Assembly: GCF_002163715.1 (NCBI RefSeq)
Contig: NZ_CP015698.1
Location: forward strand, 310,001 to 374,000
Direction: 5' to 3'
Length of the DNA stretch: 64,000 bases
From: Curvibacter sp. AEP1-3
GTDB lineage: Bacteria > Pseudomonadota > Gammaproteobacteria > Burkholderiales > Burkholderiaceae_C
Shown here: positions 51,185 to 59,814 of the stretch, in pieces
Layout of the letters: each line of letters opens with the position of its first letter
How positions within the stretch are numbered: position 1 is the first letter of the stretch
Notes under the pieces: model-generated
What the model was told of the DNA's origin: nothing
Seen by the model: only the letters and a program-made list of their open reading frames with translations
The model's database searches: none
Position numbers and translations under genes: made by a program

Positions 51185-52765
51185 ATGCAAGAGCCTCTTG
51201 AGGAGCAGGATTTGAGTGTAGAGAGCACAACGCCAACGGCATCGACGCCACCGGCGATACATATGCAGGGTATCAACAAGCGTTTCGGCGCAGTTGCAGC
51301 CAATGCAGATGTGGATTTGCGTGTAGCCGCCGGTACGGTGCACGGGATCGTGGGCGAGAACGGCGCGGGCAAGAGCACCTTGATGTCCATTTTGTACGGC
51401 TTTTATCAGGCCGATAGCGGCGTGATTGAGGTGCAAGGCCGGCGCGTGATTATTCGCAATGCAGATGACGCCATTGCGCAGGGAATCGGCATGGTCCACC
51501 AGCACTTCATGCTCGTGGACACTTTGACGGCCTTGGAAAACGTCATGCTCGGTGCCGAGCCTCATTGGCTGCTCCAAAAGGCGGATGCCTCGGTGCGCAG
51601 CAAGCTGGATACCTTGATGCAGGCCACGGGTTTGCAAGTGCAGCTGGATAGTCTGGTTGCTGACCTGCCAGTGGGTGACCGGCAACGACTGGAGATTCTC
51701 AAGGCCTTGTACCGCGGCGCCAAAATTCTGATTCTGGATGAGCCCACTGCGGTGTTGACTCCGCAGGAAACTGAGCATTTGTTCAAGGTGTTGCGGGTGC
51801 TCCGCAGCCAGGGAACCACCATTTTGTTGATCACCCACAAACTTAAGGAAGTGATGGGTTTGTGTGACAACGTGACCGTCATGCGCGGTGGGCGGGTGGT
51901 TCAGGAATTGCCGATCGCGCAGGCCTCGGTGGAAAGTCTGGCTGAAGCCATGGTGGGCCGTAAGGTACACATGGGGCGGCTGGAGGGCGAAGCCCGCAAG
52001 GCTGGCGATACGCTGCTGTCCGTGCGCAATGTGGTGGTGAAAGACGCTCTGCAGGTCGTGCGCCTTCATGGTCTGAACCTGGACTTGCGTGCCGGCGAAA
52101 TTGTCGGTGTGGCTGGGGTTTCCGGCAATGGGCAGAGCGAGTTACTGGATGTGCTGTCCGGGTTGCTGACTCCAGATTCCGGCAGTTTGGTGCTGGGTGC
52201 GGCCCAGTTTGAGGCGCCCCGATGGCTGGATCCCCAAAAGGCACGAGAGCTGGGCCTGGCCCATGTGCCGGAAGACCGCCACGCGCGTGCCATGGTGATG
52301 GACTTCGTGGCCTGGGAATCTGCAGTGCTGGGCTACGATGGCCTGCCGGAGTACTCCAGCGGCGGCTGGATGTCGCATGCCGGCATGCGCAAAGCCACTG
52401 CGGCATTGATGGAGCGCTTTGATGTGCGCCCACGTGACCCTGAGCTCAAGAGCAGCAAATTCTCCGGTGGCAATCAGCAGAAGCTGGTGCTTGCGCGCGA
52501 ACTGGGGCAGGCGCCGAAAGTCTTGTTGGTCGGTCAACCCACGCGTGGGGTGGACATCGGTGCGATTGAATTCATATATTCCCAGCTGCGGGCCATGCGC
52601 GATGCCGGCTGCGCGGTGCTGGTGGTTTCGAGCGAACTGGACGAAATCCTGGCGCTTTCAGACAGAGTGATTGTGATGAACCAAGGTCGGGTGACGGGTG
52701 AGTTGGCCATTGAAGATTGCACCGAGGCAGGTATCGGCCTCTTGATGACGGGAGGCCCGCAATGA
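51185..52765 (+). CDS. Nucleoside ABC transporter ATP-binding protein
   Basis: The 526-residue duplicated ATPase has first-half [18 protein letters not shown] (Q-loop), LPVGDRQRLEILKAL and ILILDEPTAVLTPQE. The second half has GVSGNGQSELLDVLSG, FSGGNQQKLVLAREL and LLVGQPTRGVDIG, where Gly-Gln replaces the Walker-B Asp-Glu, as is usual in this nucleoside-transporter branch (YufO/NupO-like). ATG 51185 follows the attenuator; TTG 51212 is an alternative. Its stop overlaps the first permease start. Confidence 0.92.
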   Translation: MQEPLEEQDLSVESTTPTASTPPAIHMQGINKRFGAVAANADVDLRVAAGTVHGIVGENGAGKSTLMSILYGFYQADSGVIEVQGRRVIIRNADDAIAQGIGMVHQHFMLVDTLTALENVMLGAEPHWLLQKADASVRSKLDTLMQATGLQVQLDSLVADLPVGDRQRLEILKALYRGAKILILDEPTAVLTPQETEHLFKVLRVLRSQGTTILLITHKLKEVMGLCDNVTVMRGGRVVQELPIAQASVESLAEAMVGRKVHMGRLEGEARKAGDTLLSVRNVVVKDALQVVRLHGLNLDLRAGEIVGVAGVSGNGQSELLDVLSGLLTPDSGSLVLGAAQFEAPRWLDPQKARELGLAHVPEDRHARAMVMDFVAWESAVLGYDGLPEYSSGGWMSHAGMRKATAALMERFDVRPRDPELKSSKFSGGNQQKLVLARELGQAPKVLLVGQPTRGVDIGAIEFIYSQLRAMRDAGCAVLVVSSELDEILALSDRVIVMNQGRVTGELAIEDCTEAGIGLLMTGGPQ

Positions 52766-53889
52766 ACGCCAATTACACCTTGCCGCGTTGGGCGGATCTG
52801 GTGCTCTTGCCTGCGGTGTGTCTTGCCGTGGCTTTGTTGGCTGCGGCAGGCGTGGTCGCTTTGGTGGGGCAGGATCCTGCGGAAGTACTCTCGGTGCTGG
52901 TCAACGGCGCTTTCGGCAGCCAGCGGGGTATCAGCTATACCCTGTACTACGCCACTACTTTTATCTTTACCGGCCTCGCCGTTGCCGTGGCTTTCCACGG
53001 TGGCTTGTTCAATATCGGCGGTGAAGGTCAGGCGATTCTGGGAGGCCTGGGCACCGGTTTGGTTGCCCTGTGGCTATCAAACAGCCTTCCGGCTTGGGCC
53101 ATGTTGCCTTTGATGCTGGTGAGTGGTGCCTTGTTCGGTGCGGCGTGGGCTGCGGTACCCGCTTATCTGCAAGCCTATCGCGGCAGTCATGTGGTGATCA
53201 CGACCATCATGTTCAACTTTATCGCCAGCAGCTTGCTGGTTTACTTGTTGGTGAATGTGTTGCGCCCCGCCGGTTCCATGGCGGTGGAGACGGCGGCCTT
53301 TGCTGCATCGGCCAAATTGCCCAGCATGCAGGATGCGCTCGCTGCTTTGGGTATTGAGTGGGACGCTTCCCCTCTCAACACCAGTCTGATTCTGGCTCTG
53401 TTGGCCTCACTGGCGGTCTATCTGTTCCTCTGGCGTACGCGCGCTGGTTACCGTTTGCGGGCCGTCGGTTCCAGCCAAAGCGCTGCCGAGTATGCCGGCA
53501 TCAACGTACGCCACCAAATCGTCATTGCCATGGCGATTTCCGGGGCGCTGGCAGGTATGGTGGGTATGAACGAGATTGCGGGTGTCAACGGCAAGCTGCT
53601 GTTGGAGTTCGTCAGTGGTGCAGGCTTTACCGGCATCGCAGTGGCCTTGATGGGGCGTAACCATCCGGTGGGGATTATTTTTGCGAGCGTGCTTTTCGGA
53701 GCCTTGTTCCAGGGTGGCGCGGAAGTGGCGTTCGAAGTACCGGGTTTCAGCCGGGAGATGGTGGTCATGTTGCAGGGTTTTATTGTGTTGTTCTCGGGCG
53801 CCATGGTGTACGTCATCGCACCGGTTCTGGCTTGGGTTTTGGGCAAGACCTCGGTGATAGGCGTGAAGTCGGGGGTGCAACATGGATGA
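52762..53889 (+). CDS. Nucleoside ABC transporter permease 1
   Basis: The 375-residue membrane protein has about nine hydrophobic helices. Signatures of the BPD_transp_2 nucleoside branch are ATTFIFTGLAVAVAFHGGLF, NIGGEGQAILGG (about 92-103) and RAGYRLRAVGSSQSAAEYAG. Start 52762 overlaps the ATPase stop by ATGA. It overlaps the next permease by eight bases, so the two channel subunits are translated together. Confidence 0.92.
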   Translation: MNANYTLPRWADLVLLPAVCLAVALLAAAGVVALVGQDPAEVLSVLVNGAFGSQRGISYTLYYATTFIFTGLAVAVAFHGGLFNIGGEGQAILGGLGTGLVALWLSNSLPAWAMLPLMLVSGALFGAAWAAVPAYLQAYRGSHVVITTIMFNFIASSLLVYLLVNVLRPAGSMAVETAAFAASAKLPSMQDALAALGIEWDASPLNTSLILALLASLAVYLFLWRTRAGYRLRAVGSSQSAAEYAGINVRHQIVIAMAISGALAGMVGMNEIAGVNGKLLLEFVSGAGFTGIAVALMGRNHPVGIIFASVLFGALFQGGAEVAFEVPGFSREMVVMLQGFIVLFSGAMVYVIAPVLAWVLGKTSVIGVKSGVQHG

Positions 53890-54850
53890 GGCATTGTTTG
53901 CGGCCATGTTGGCCTCTACCCTGCGGGTGTCCACGCCGCTGATCTTGTGCGCTTTGGCTGGCATGTTCTCTGAGCGCTCCGGTGTAGTGGACATTGGCTT
54001 GGAAGGCAAGATGCTGTTCGCAGCATTCGCAGCCGGTGCAGCCGGCGCAGCGTACCAGTCCACCACCTTGGCTCTATTGCTGGGCGTCATGGTGGCTGTC
54101 GTTTTGTCCTGGATGCACGGGTTGGCCTGCGTCAGCCACAAGGGTGATCAGGTGGTCTCGGGCGTGGCGATCAACATCATCGCGGCCGGGATGACCGTCG
54201 TACTGGGAATTGCCTGGTTTGCACAAGGTGGACAGACACCGCCTGTGAGTACCGAGGTGCGCATCAAGGCCCTGTTCCCGGGCTTGCAAGAGGCGCTTGC
54301 CCAAGTTCCGTTTATAGGTCGCGTAGTGGGGGAGGGCTTGCTGAGCCATAACGCACTGGTGTACCTGGCGCTGGCGCTGGTGCCGGTGTCATGGTGGGTG
54401 TTGTTCCGCACTCGCTTCGGTTTGCGCCTGCGTGCGGTAGGCGAGAACCCGCAAATGGTGGACGCAGCCGGAGTCTCGGTCACCGGGCTTCGTTATGCGG
54501 CATTAACCATCAACGGTGTGCTCTGCGGACTTGCGGGTAGTTATCTCGTGTTGGCTCAAAGCGCCAACTTCTCAGCCAATATGACGGCAGGGCGTGGATT
54601 CATGGCATTGGCGGCGCTGATTTTCGGTCGCTGGCATCCGGTCGGGGCGTTCTGGGCATGTTTGTTGTTCGGATTCCTTGATGCAGCCGCGATCCGTCTG
54701 CAAGGTGTTCAGATCAGCGGCTTGGGAGAGGTTCCTGTGCAGCTGATTCAAGCCTTGCCCTATTTGTTGACAGTGATTCTGTTGGCAGGGTTCATTGGCA
54801 AGGCCGTGGCACCCCAAGCCTTGGGCCGTCCTTACTCCAAGGAGCGTTGA
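53882..54850 (+). CDS. Nucleoside ABC transporter permease 2
   Basis: The 322-residue permease begins with STLRVSTPLILCALAGMFSE and has VVDIGLEGKMLFAAFAA (about 35-51), FGLRLRAVGENPQMVDAAG, and eight to nine hydrophobic segments. It pairs with permease 1 to form the importer channel. It is the last transporter gene; the next gene starts 24 bp later on the same strand but is unrelated. Confidence 0.92.
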   Translation: MDEALFAAMLASTLRVSTPLILCALAGMFSERSGVVDIGLEGKMLFAAFAAGAAGAAYQSTTLALLLGVMVAVVLSWMHGLACVSHKGDQVVSGVAINIIAAGMTVVLGIAWFAQGGQTPPVSTEVRIKALFPGLQEALAQVPFIGRVVGEGLLSHNALVYLALALVPVSWWVLFRTRFGLRLRAVGENPQMVDAAGVSVTGLRYAALTINGVLCGLAGSYLVLAQSANFSANMTAGRGFMALAALIFGRWHPVGAFWACLLFGFLDAAAIRLQGVQISGLGEVPVQLIQALPYLLTVILLAGFIGKAVAPQALGRPYSKER

Positions 54851-54874
54851 GGCCTTCGCGGGTTTCGATTCGAC

Positions 54875-55615
54875 ATGGCAATCACAGTCTGGGTCAAAGT
54901 GGTGGGTTTCAGCGATGCCGAGCGGCATTCGCTGAACACCATCTTCCGGGTGTCGCGTGCCGACGGGCCGAATTACGTGCTTTGGAAGCCGGAAGACGCC
55001 GCGTCACCCAATGTGGCGGTGATTGATGTGGACAGCTATGAAGCCGGTCTGGACTTGGTGTCTCCGGGATTTAACCCGCACCTGAAAATGATTGCCGTCG
55101 GCGATTCAGTTCCGCTCGGCGCATGGCGTGCGTTGCAGCGACCTGTCGACTGGGCGGCGCTGGTGCAGATGCTGGACGAATTGTTCTCTAGCTCCCAGGA
55201 CGTCGACATAGACATTTTTGCGGAGGCGCCGCCCCCGCAAGCCCCTACACCGCCGGGTATCCGTTGTGCCTTGTTTGTAGGCATTCCGCTCGTTGGGGCA
55301 TATTACTTGCGCACACGCTTGGCCTTGGCCGGCCTGTTGGTCGTTGACGAGGTGAAATCCCTTGAGGACTGCGCGGACCGCCTGTCCAAGCGCCGCTATG
55401 ACCTAGCCATTGTGTACGTGGATCCGGTCACCCAAGACCCTTGGCGATATGCAAAATATTTTCAGGATCTCTCCGAGCCGTTGCCGAATGTCATCGGGGT
55501 GATGCCTCGCCCTGATTGGAAGTCGGTGCGGTTATCAGAGAGCATGGGGTGTTCGGCCTTGTTGGAAGTGCCTTTCAATCCCCAGCAGGTTCTCACTGCG
55601 TTTCAGAAGGTCTGA
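54875..55615 (+). CDS. Protein with two tandem degenerate receiver-like domains
   Basis: The 246-residue protein looks like two response-regulator folds in series (about 3-105 and 128-245) joined by an Ala/Pro-rich linker (EAPPPQAPTPPG). The first keeps an acidic strand end (VAVIDVDS) but has RPVDW where the Lys-Pro of receivers is expected. The second has VYVDPVT and VPFNPQQ with no Lys. The phosphorylation sites therefore look degraded, so it may be a phosphorylation-independent adaptor. I do not recognise a named family. Confidence 0.6.
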   Translation: MAITVWVKVVGFSDAERHSLNTIFRVSRADGPNYVLWKPEDAASPNVAVIDVDSYEAGLDLVSPGFNPHLKMIAVGDSVPLGAWRALQRPVDWAALVQMLDELFSSSQDVDIDIFAEAPPPQAPTPPGIRCALFVGIPLVGAYYLRTRLALAGLLVVDEVKSLEDCADRLSKRRYDLAIVYVDPVTQDPWRYAKYFQDLSEPLPNVIGVMPRPDWKSVRLSESMGCSALLEVPFNPQQVLTAFQKV

Positions 55616-55631
55616 GGCCTCGGGCTCAGCC

Positions 55632-57383
55632 CTAGGTGTTATCACTTTCCACTTCGCGTAAAGCGCGGCGTTTTCGTCGACGCTGAGAGTCCATGGAGCG
55701 GGCCAAACTTGATTCGACAGGCCAAGGCTCGCCACAGATACGGGCCGCGATCAGCTCCGCTCCCAATGCGGAGAAGGTGAGTCCACGGGCCCCCATGCCC
55801 ACCTGCATCCACAAACCATTGCGCCCCTGCGCATCCACGGGACCGGCCAGCGGCAAGCGATCGTGCGTGACACACCGTGTGCCCGACCAGCTGTCGGGTC
55901 CCCCGCCGCGGAACTGGGGAGTCAAGGTCTCGCCCACTTCTGGCAACAGCACATGCAGCCGGGCCAGGTTGTTGGCATGTTGTTCCGACAATGGTGCGAT
56001 TCGATGCAAGCCCATGGTTGCGGCAGTGGGTTCTGCGTCGGGCTCGAAGCTGGAGCCGGCCAGCCAAAAGGATGTATCACCCCTTTGCTGAATCGAGATA
56101 AAGCATCCATTGCCGTTGTGCGGCAGGGTACCCCACGCACGGGCTACGTCTTTCAGCACCGTTCCCAGGCTGGCGGTGCCATGCACGGCTTGCAGATCGC
56201 CCAGTGTGAGGGGTAGGGTCGCTGCTCTGTGGAGTGCCATCTCAGAGGCGCTGAGCATGGCTCGTGCACCATAGGCATTGGCAAACACCACCATGTCCGC
56301 ATCCAAAAGCTTGTCGCCTGCTGCATCCAATAGCGACCAAGTAGTATCTTGATGTTCCAAATGATGAACGTCGGCGCCATATCGCACCGTGATGCATGGA
56401 TGGGCGAGCCACGCACCTACCAAAGCACGGGGCTTGATCCAGCCTGCATGGGTATGCGACCGGTCAGGCCCCTCGCTGAACCGGTGCTCCAAGACTCCAC
56501 TCATGGCCCAGTCCGCGCCGTGACTTAGCAGCTCTTCTGCGTGTTGAAGCATCAGGCGGGCACCAACCCGCGACAACCGCGAGCGTGGACTGTCATCCGC
56601 CGAGATGTGAGGCACAACCAAACCTGCGGGTAGGCCTGATGCACCGCCTGCCGGATGTGCCGCTTTGTCCAGTACCGTCACTCGCCAACCCCTGCGTGCC
56701 AAGGCGTACGCCACACTGGCGCCGGAAATGCCGGCACCGACCACGCAACAGTGCGAGGTGGACGAAGAACGCAACTTCGCGACTGGCGGTTCTTTGGCGC
56801 CCAGTTTCCAAGGCGGGTCAAAAGTCGCCCGAAGAGCGTTCGATGTGGGTGTTGCGGCGATCTGCACAAAGCCCGCCTCTTGCAACCAAGCCGCATTCGG
56901 CCCCTCGGGAACGTGGGCGATCAGAGTCGCGCCACGGCGACAGAGACGTGCCAGTGCCTTGGCGGTCCATTTGTCCCAATCCAGAGGGAGGGCATCCACC
57001 CAAAGGGTGTCGGCAAACAGGTGGTGGTCTGCAAAGAAGGCTTTGCTATCGCCGATGCACAGAGTCAGTGAGATCTGACCTTTTTCAAGGAGCAGCCGGT
57101 GAATGCCCCGCGCCCGGTCTGATGCCGCTTTGTGAAGCGCCTGATATTGATCGGATGTACTGAGAGAGGGCTTCGAGAAATATTGCTCGTAGTCCTCAAG
57201 GCTGATGTGACCCACGTAGTGCAGCATGGTCGGCCGCTGCGGATCCGCCTGCCAAGCCAGCCAGGTGGCCATGAAGCGATCTCCGGCCCCGAAAGCGGTG
57301 TCCAGAACCGACCAGGCCCTTCGCTCGGCCCAAGCGGCGGGCAAGCCACTGGTTTGAAGCAGCGCAGACGCTGGGGCGTGCAT
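55632..57383 (-). CDS. mnmC: MnmC-like tRNA modification protein with degenerate methyltransferase domain
   Basis: The 583-residue protein has two parts. The N-terminal part (about 25-195) resembles the DUF752 methyltransferase domain of MnmC (FGAGDRFMATWLAW, ISLEDYE), but the motif normally reading DGF-P-NP--W is VDALPLDWDKW here. The C-terminal part (about 210-560) is an intact DAO-type FAD oxidoreductase (VVGAGISGASVAYALARRG, GGASGLPAGLVVPHIS, GARGLTFSALGAELIAA). In E. coli the oxidoreductase removes the carboxymethyl group of cmnm5s2U34 and the methyltransferase completes mnm5s2U. ATG 57383 lies 19 bp after the YggX-like gene; a longer frame would start with TTG inside that gene. Confidence 0.82.
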   Translation of the reverse strand: MHAPASALLQTSGLPAAWAERRAWSVLDTAFGAGDRFMATWLAWQADPQRPTMLHYVGHISLEDYEQYFSKPSLSTSDQYQALHKAASDRARGIHRLLLEKGQISLTLCIGDSKAFFADHHLFADTLWVDALPLDWDKWTAKALARLCRRGATLIAHVPEGPNAAWLQEAGFVQIAATPTSNALRATFDPPWKLGAKEPPVAKLRSSSTSHCCVVGAGISGASVAYALARRGWRVTVLDKAAHPAGGASGLPAGLVVPHISADDSPRSRLSRVGARLMLQHAEELLSHGADWAMSGVLEHRFSEGPDRSHTHAGWIKPRALVGAWLAHPCITVRYGADVHHLEHQDTTWSLLDAAGDKLLDADMVVFANAYGARAMLSASEMALHRAATLPLTLGDLQAVHGTASLGTVLKDVARAWGTLPHNGNGCFISIQQRGDTSFWLAGSSFEPDAEPTAATMGLHRIAPLSEQHANNLARLHVLLPEVGETLTPQFRGGGPDSWSGTRCVTHDRLPLAGPVDAQGRNGLWMQVGMGARGLTFSALGAELIAARICGEPWPVESSLARSMDSQRRRKRRALREVESDNT

Positions 57384-57402
57384 CTGCACCGCGGGCTGCC
57401 TG

Positions 57403-57675
57403 TCAGGCGCTGGGGGGAACGTAGCCTTGTGCAGCGTCGGCACCGTCGCCAAAGAAGTGGTTTTCCATCTGGCGTGCGAGGTACTGGCGGGCGCGGGCGT
57501 CGGCCAGGTTCAGACGGTTTTCATTGACCAGCATGGTCTGGTGCTTCAGCCAGGCCGCCCAGGCTTCTTTGCTCACGCTTTCCCAGATGCGTTTGCCCAG
57601 CTCACCGGGGTAGGGCGCAAAATCCAGGCCTTCAGCCTCTTTGCCCAGCTTGATACAGTTAACGGTGCGTGCCAT
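57403..57675 (-). CDS. YggX-like iron-sulfur / oxidative-damage protection protein
   Basis: The 90-residue protein matches the YggX family: [20 protein letters not shown] with the conserved Cys7, [18 protein letters not shown] and [10 protein letters not shown]. YggX protects Fe-S enzymes from oxidative damage and may traffic iron. It lies directly upstream of mnmC on the same strand. Confidence 0.93.
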   Translation of the reverse strand: MARTVNCIKLGKEAEGLDFAPYPGELGKRIWESVSKEAWAAWLKHQTMLVNENRLNLADARARQYLARQMENHFFGDGADAAQGYVPPSA

Positions 57676-57832
57676 GTGGAAACCTCATCGATGGTGTGAA
57701 AACGAAAGGCCGAATCTTATTCGCTTTGGACTCACCCACGGCAATTGCGGGAACTTCAGCGCCTAAGATGGCACCAAAATGCACAAAGCCAGCGCCCACC
57801 GCGGGCTGGGCTCAACCCACAAGGACACAATT

Positions 57833-58345
57833 TTGAATTTGGTTTACAGCTGGATGGACAACGCGCCCCGCCGCGCGTTCGGAATGGTGGCACTGGCCTG
57901 TGTGGCCATGCTGGTGTTTGGTCTGTATCTGCAACATGTGGTCGGCCTGGAGCCCTGTCCCATGTGCATCGTGCAGCGATATGCTCTCATTTTGGTAGCT
58001 GTTTGCGCAGCGCTGACGAGCGCTAGCAGTCGAAAAGGCTTGCATGTCACAGGTGGGGCTCTCATGGTTGTACTCGCCGTGGCTGGTGCCTATGTGGCGG
58101 CTCGCCAGAGTTGGCTGCAATGGTACCCACCCGAGGTGGTGTCCTGCGGGCGCGACCTCTACGGCATGATCGAGACCTTCCCTCTCAAGCGCGCATTGCC
58201 CATGATCTTCCGGGGTGGGGGCGACTGCAGCAAGGTGGATTGGACCTTCCTGGGTGGCACGATCGCCAACTGGTCCTTCGTGTGCTTTAGCGCCTTTGCC
58301 GTGTTCGGCAGCCTGATGGTCTGGCGCAGCGCCCGCAAGCGCTGA
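57833..58345 (+). CDS. dsbB: Disulfide bond formation protein B
   Basis: DsbB reoxidises periplasmic DsbA and passes electrons to quinone. From the TTG at 57833 (AAGGA seven bases upstream) the protein has 170 residues, four membrane helices, Cys42-Pro-Met-Cys45 in the first periplasmic loop and Cys105 and Cys132 in the second, as in E. coli. ATG 57779 and ATG 57854 are other in-frame starts. Residues about 51-66, in the second helix and following loop, are encoded by repeat copy e, an unusual site for a repeat. Confidence 0.92.
   Translation: MNLVYSWMDNAPRRAFGMVALACVAMLVFGLYLQHVVGLEPCPMCIVQRYALILVAVCAALTSASSRKGLHVTGGALMVVLAVAGAYVAARQSWLQWYPPEVVSCGRDLYGMIETFPLKRALPMIFRGGGDCSKVDWTFLGGTIANWSFVCFSAFAVFGSLMVWRSARKR
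57983..58029 (+). repeat. 48-bp bipartite palindromic repeat, copy e (within dsbB)
   Basis: Copy e reads on the plus strand inside dsbB and encodes ALILVAVCAALTSAS. GTAGCTG (13-19), GCGCA (23-27) and GCGCTAGCAG (38-47) keep the family spacing. The repeat is read in the same frame as copies b and c. Confidence 0.7.
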
Positions 58346-58354
58346 TTCGGGAAT

Positions 58355-58374
58355 CCGGCCGCGTTGGCGGCCGG
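58355..58374. terminator. Bidirectional hairpin between dsbB and argA
   Basis: A perfect 8-bp stem CCGGCCGC/GCGGCCGG with a GTTG loop lies between the convergent stops of dsbB and argA. There is no T-run on either side, so it is a probable but atypical terminator. Confidence 0.6.
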
Positions 58375-58392
58375 CAATGAGCCGAAGCGCTC

Positions 58393-59742
58393 TCAGCCCA
58401 GCTTCTTGACCAGCACTTGACTCTTGCGGTCCCAGTTGTATTTGCGTTTGCGCGCCTCGGGCAGCCAGTCCGGGTCCACCTGCACAAAACCGCGCTTGAT
58501 GAACCAGTGCATGGTGCGAGTGGTCAGCACAAAAATGCTGTCCAGCCCTGCTGCCTTGGCGCGCTGCTCCACGCGCTTCAACACACGTTCACCATCGCCT
58601 TGACCCTGTACATCAGGTGACACAGTGAGTGCCGCCATTTCGGCCGTTTTGGCTTCCGGGTAGGGGTAGAGCGCCGCGCAGGCGAAGATCACGCCATCGT
58701 GCTCGATGATGGTGTAGTTGCCGGCGTCCCGCTCGATCTCGGTGCGGCTACGCTTGACCAGCGTGCCATCCTTCTCGAAAGGCTCGATCAGTTGCAGGAT
58801 GCCGCCCACATCTTCCTCGGTGGCCTCACGAAGCTCTTCGAGCTTTTCATCGACCACCATGGTGCCGATACCATCGTGCACATACACTTCCAGCAGGATC
58901 GCACCATCCACCGCGAACGGGATGATGTGGCTGCGCTCCACGCCGTTTTTGCAGGCCTTCACGCAATGCTGCAAATAGAAGGTGGTGTCCGTGGGCAAGT
59001 TGGCGGTGGGCAGCTCTTTGAGCAATTTTTCTGCAGCGGCCAGCGGCAGCTCGGTGTCAATCGGGTTGTCTTCGCTGGCGGGAAGCGTCGGGTCCATGCG
59101 GATGCCGGGCACCTCGGTCAAAAAGATGAGCTTGTCCGCCTGCAAGGCGGTGGCCACACTGGTCGCCACTTCTTCCATGGTCAGGTTGAAGGCCTCGCCG
59201 GTGGGGGAAAAGCCGAAGGGCGAGAGCAGCACCATGGCGCCCATGTCCAGCGTTTTGGTGATGCCGGCAATGTCCACCTTGCGCACCAGACCGCTGTGCT
59301 GGAAGTCCACACCATCCACAATGCCCACCGGGCGCGCGGTGATGAAGTTGCCAGAAATAACCCGCACCGTGGAGTCCGCCATGGGTGTATTGGGCAATCC
59401 TTGACTGAAAGCAGCCTCAATTTCGTAACGCAGCTGGCCGGCAGCCTCCTGCGCGCAGTCCAGCGCCACTTCGTCAGTAATACGGATACCGTGGCTGTAT
59501 TTGGGGGTGTGACCCTTGGCCAAAAGCTGCTCATTGACCTGCGGCCGGAAGCCGTGCACCAACACAATCTTCACGCCCATGCTCTGGATCATGGCCAGGT
59601 CCTGGGCCAAGTGCGGCAGCTTGCCCGCCGCAATCGCTTCACCGGCAATGCCCACCACAAAGGTCTGGTTGCGGAACTTGTGGATGTAAGGCGCAACCGA
59701 ACGGAACCAGGGCACAAAGGTGAAGTTGAAGACAGAGGTCAT
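58393..59742 (-). CDS. argA: N-acetylglutamate synthase
   Basis: It makes N-acetylglutamate, the first step of arginine synthesis. The 449-residue protein has an amino-acid-kinase domain (about 25-295, QTFVVGIAGEAIA, MGVKIVLVHGFRPQVNEQL) and a C-terminal GNAT acetyltransferase domain (about 305-445, LTVSPDVQGQGDGERVLKRVE, FIKRGFVQ). This two-domain order and length match classical ArgA. It is probably feedback-inhibited by arginine through the kinase-like domain. It is divergent from hrpA. Confidence 0.95.
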   Translation of the reverse strand: MTSVFNFTFVPWFRSVAPYIHKFRNQTFVVGIAGEAIAAGKLPHLAQDLAMIQSMGVKIVLVHGFRPQVNEQLLAKGHTPKYSHGIRITDEVALDCAQEAAGQLRYEIEAAFSQGLPNTPMADSTVRVISGNFITARPVGIVDGVDFQHSGLVRKVDIAGITKTLDMGAMVLLSPFGFSPTGEAFNLTMEEVATSVATALQADKLIFLTEVPGIRMDPTLPASEDNPIDTELPLAAAEKLLKELPTANLPTDTTFYLQHCVKACKNGVERSHIIPFAVDGAILLEVYVHDGIGTMVVDEKLEELREATEEDVGGILQLIEPFEKDGTLVKRSRTEIERDAGNYTIIEHDGVIFACAALYPYPEAKTAEMAALTVSPDVQGQGDGERVLKRVEQRAKAAGLDSIFVLTTRTMHWFIKRGFVQVDPDWLPEARKRKYNWDRKSQVLVKKLG

Positions 59743-59814
59743 TGAGGGGCGGGGTAGGCCGGTAAGGGTTTGTCAGGACTGGGATAATCCGCAATTCTCT
59801 ACGAAGACCACGCC

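Noticed and set aside
57384..57452. Longer MnmC start at 57452
   Set aside because: It would need a TTG codon lying inside the YggX-like gene with no ribosome-binding site; ATG 57383 avoids the overlap.
58699..59745. 348-codon plus-strand frame opposite argA
   Set aside because: Shadow of argA; no motif and low-complexity His/Gln/Gly content.
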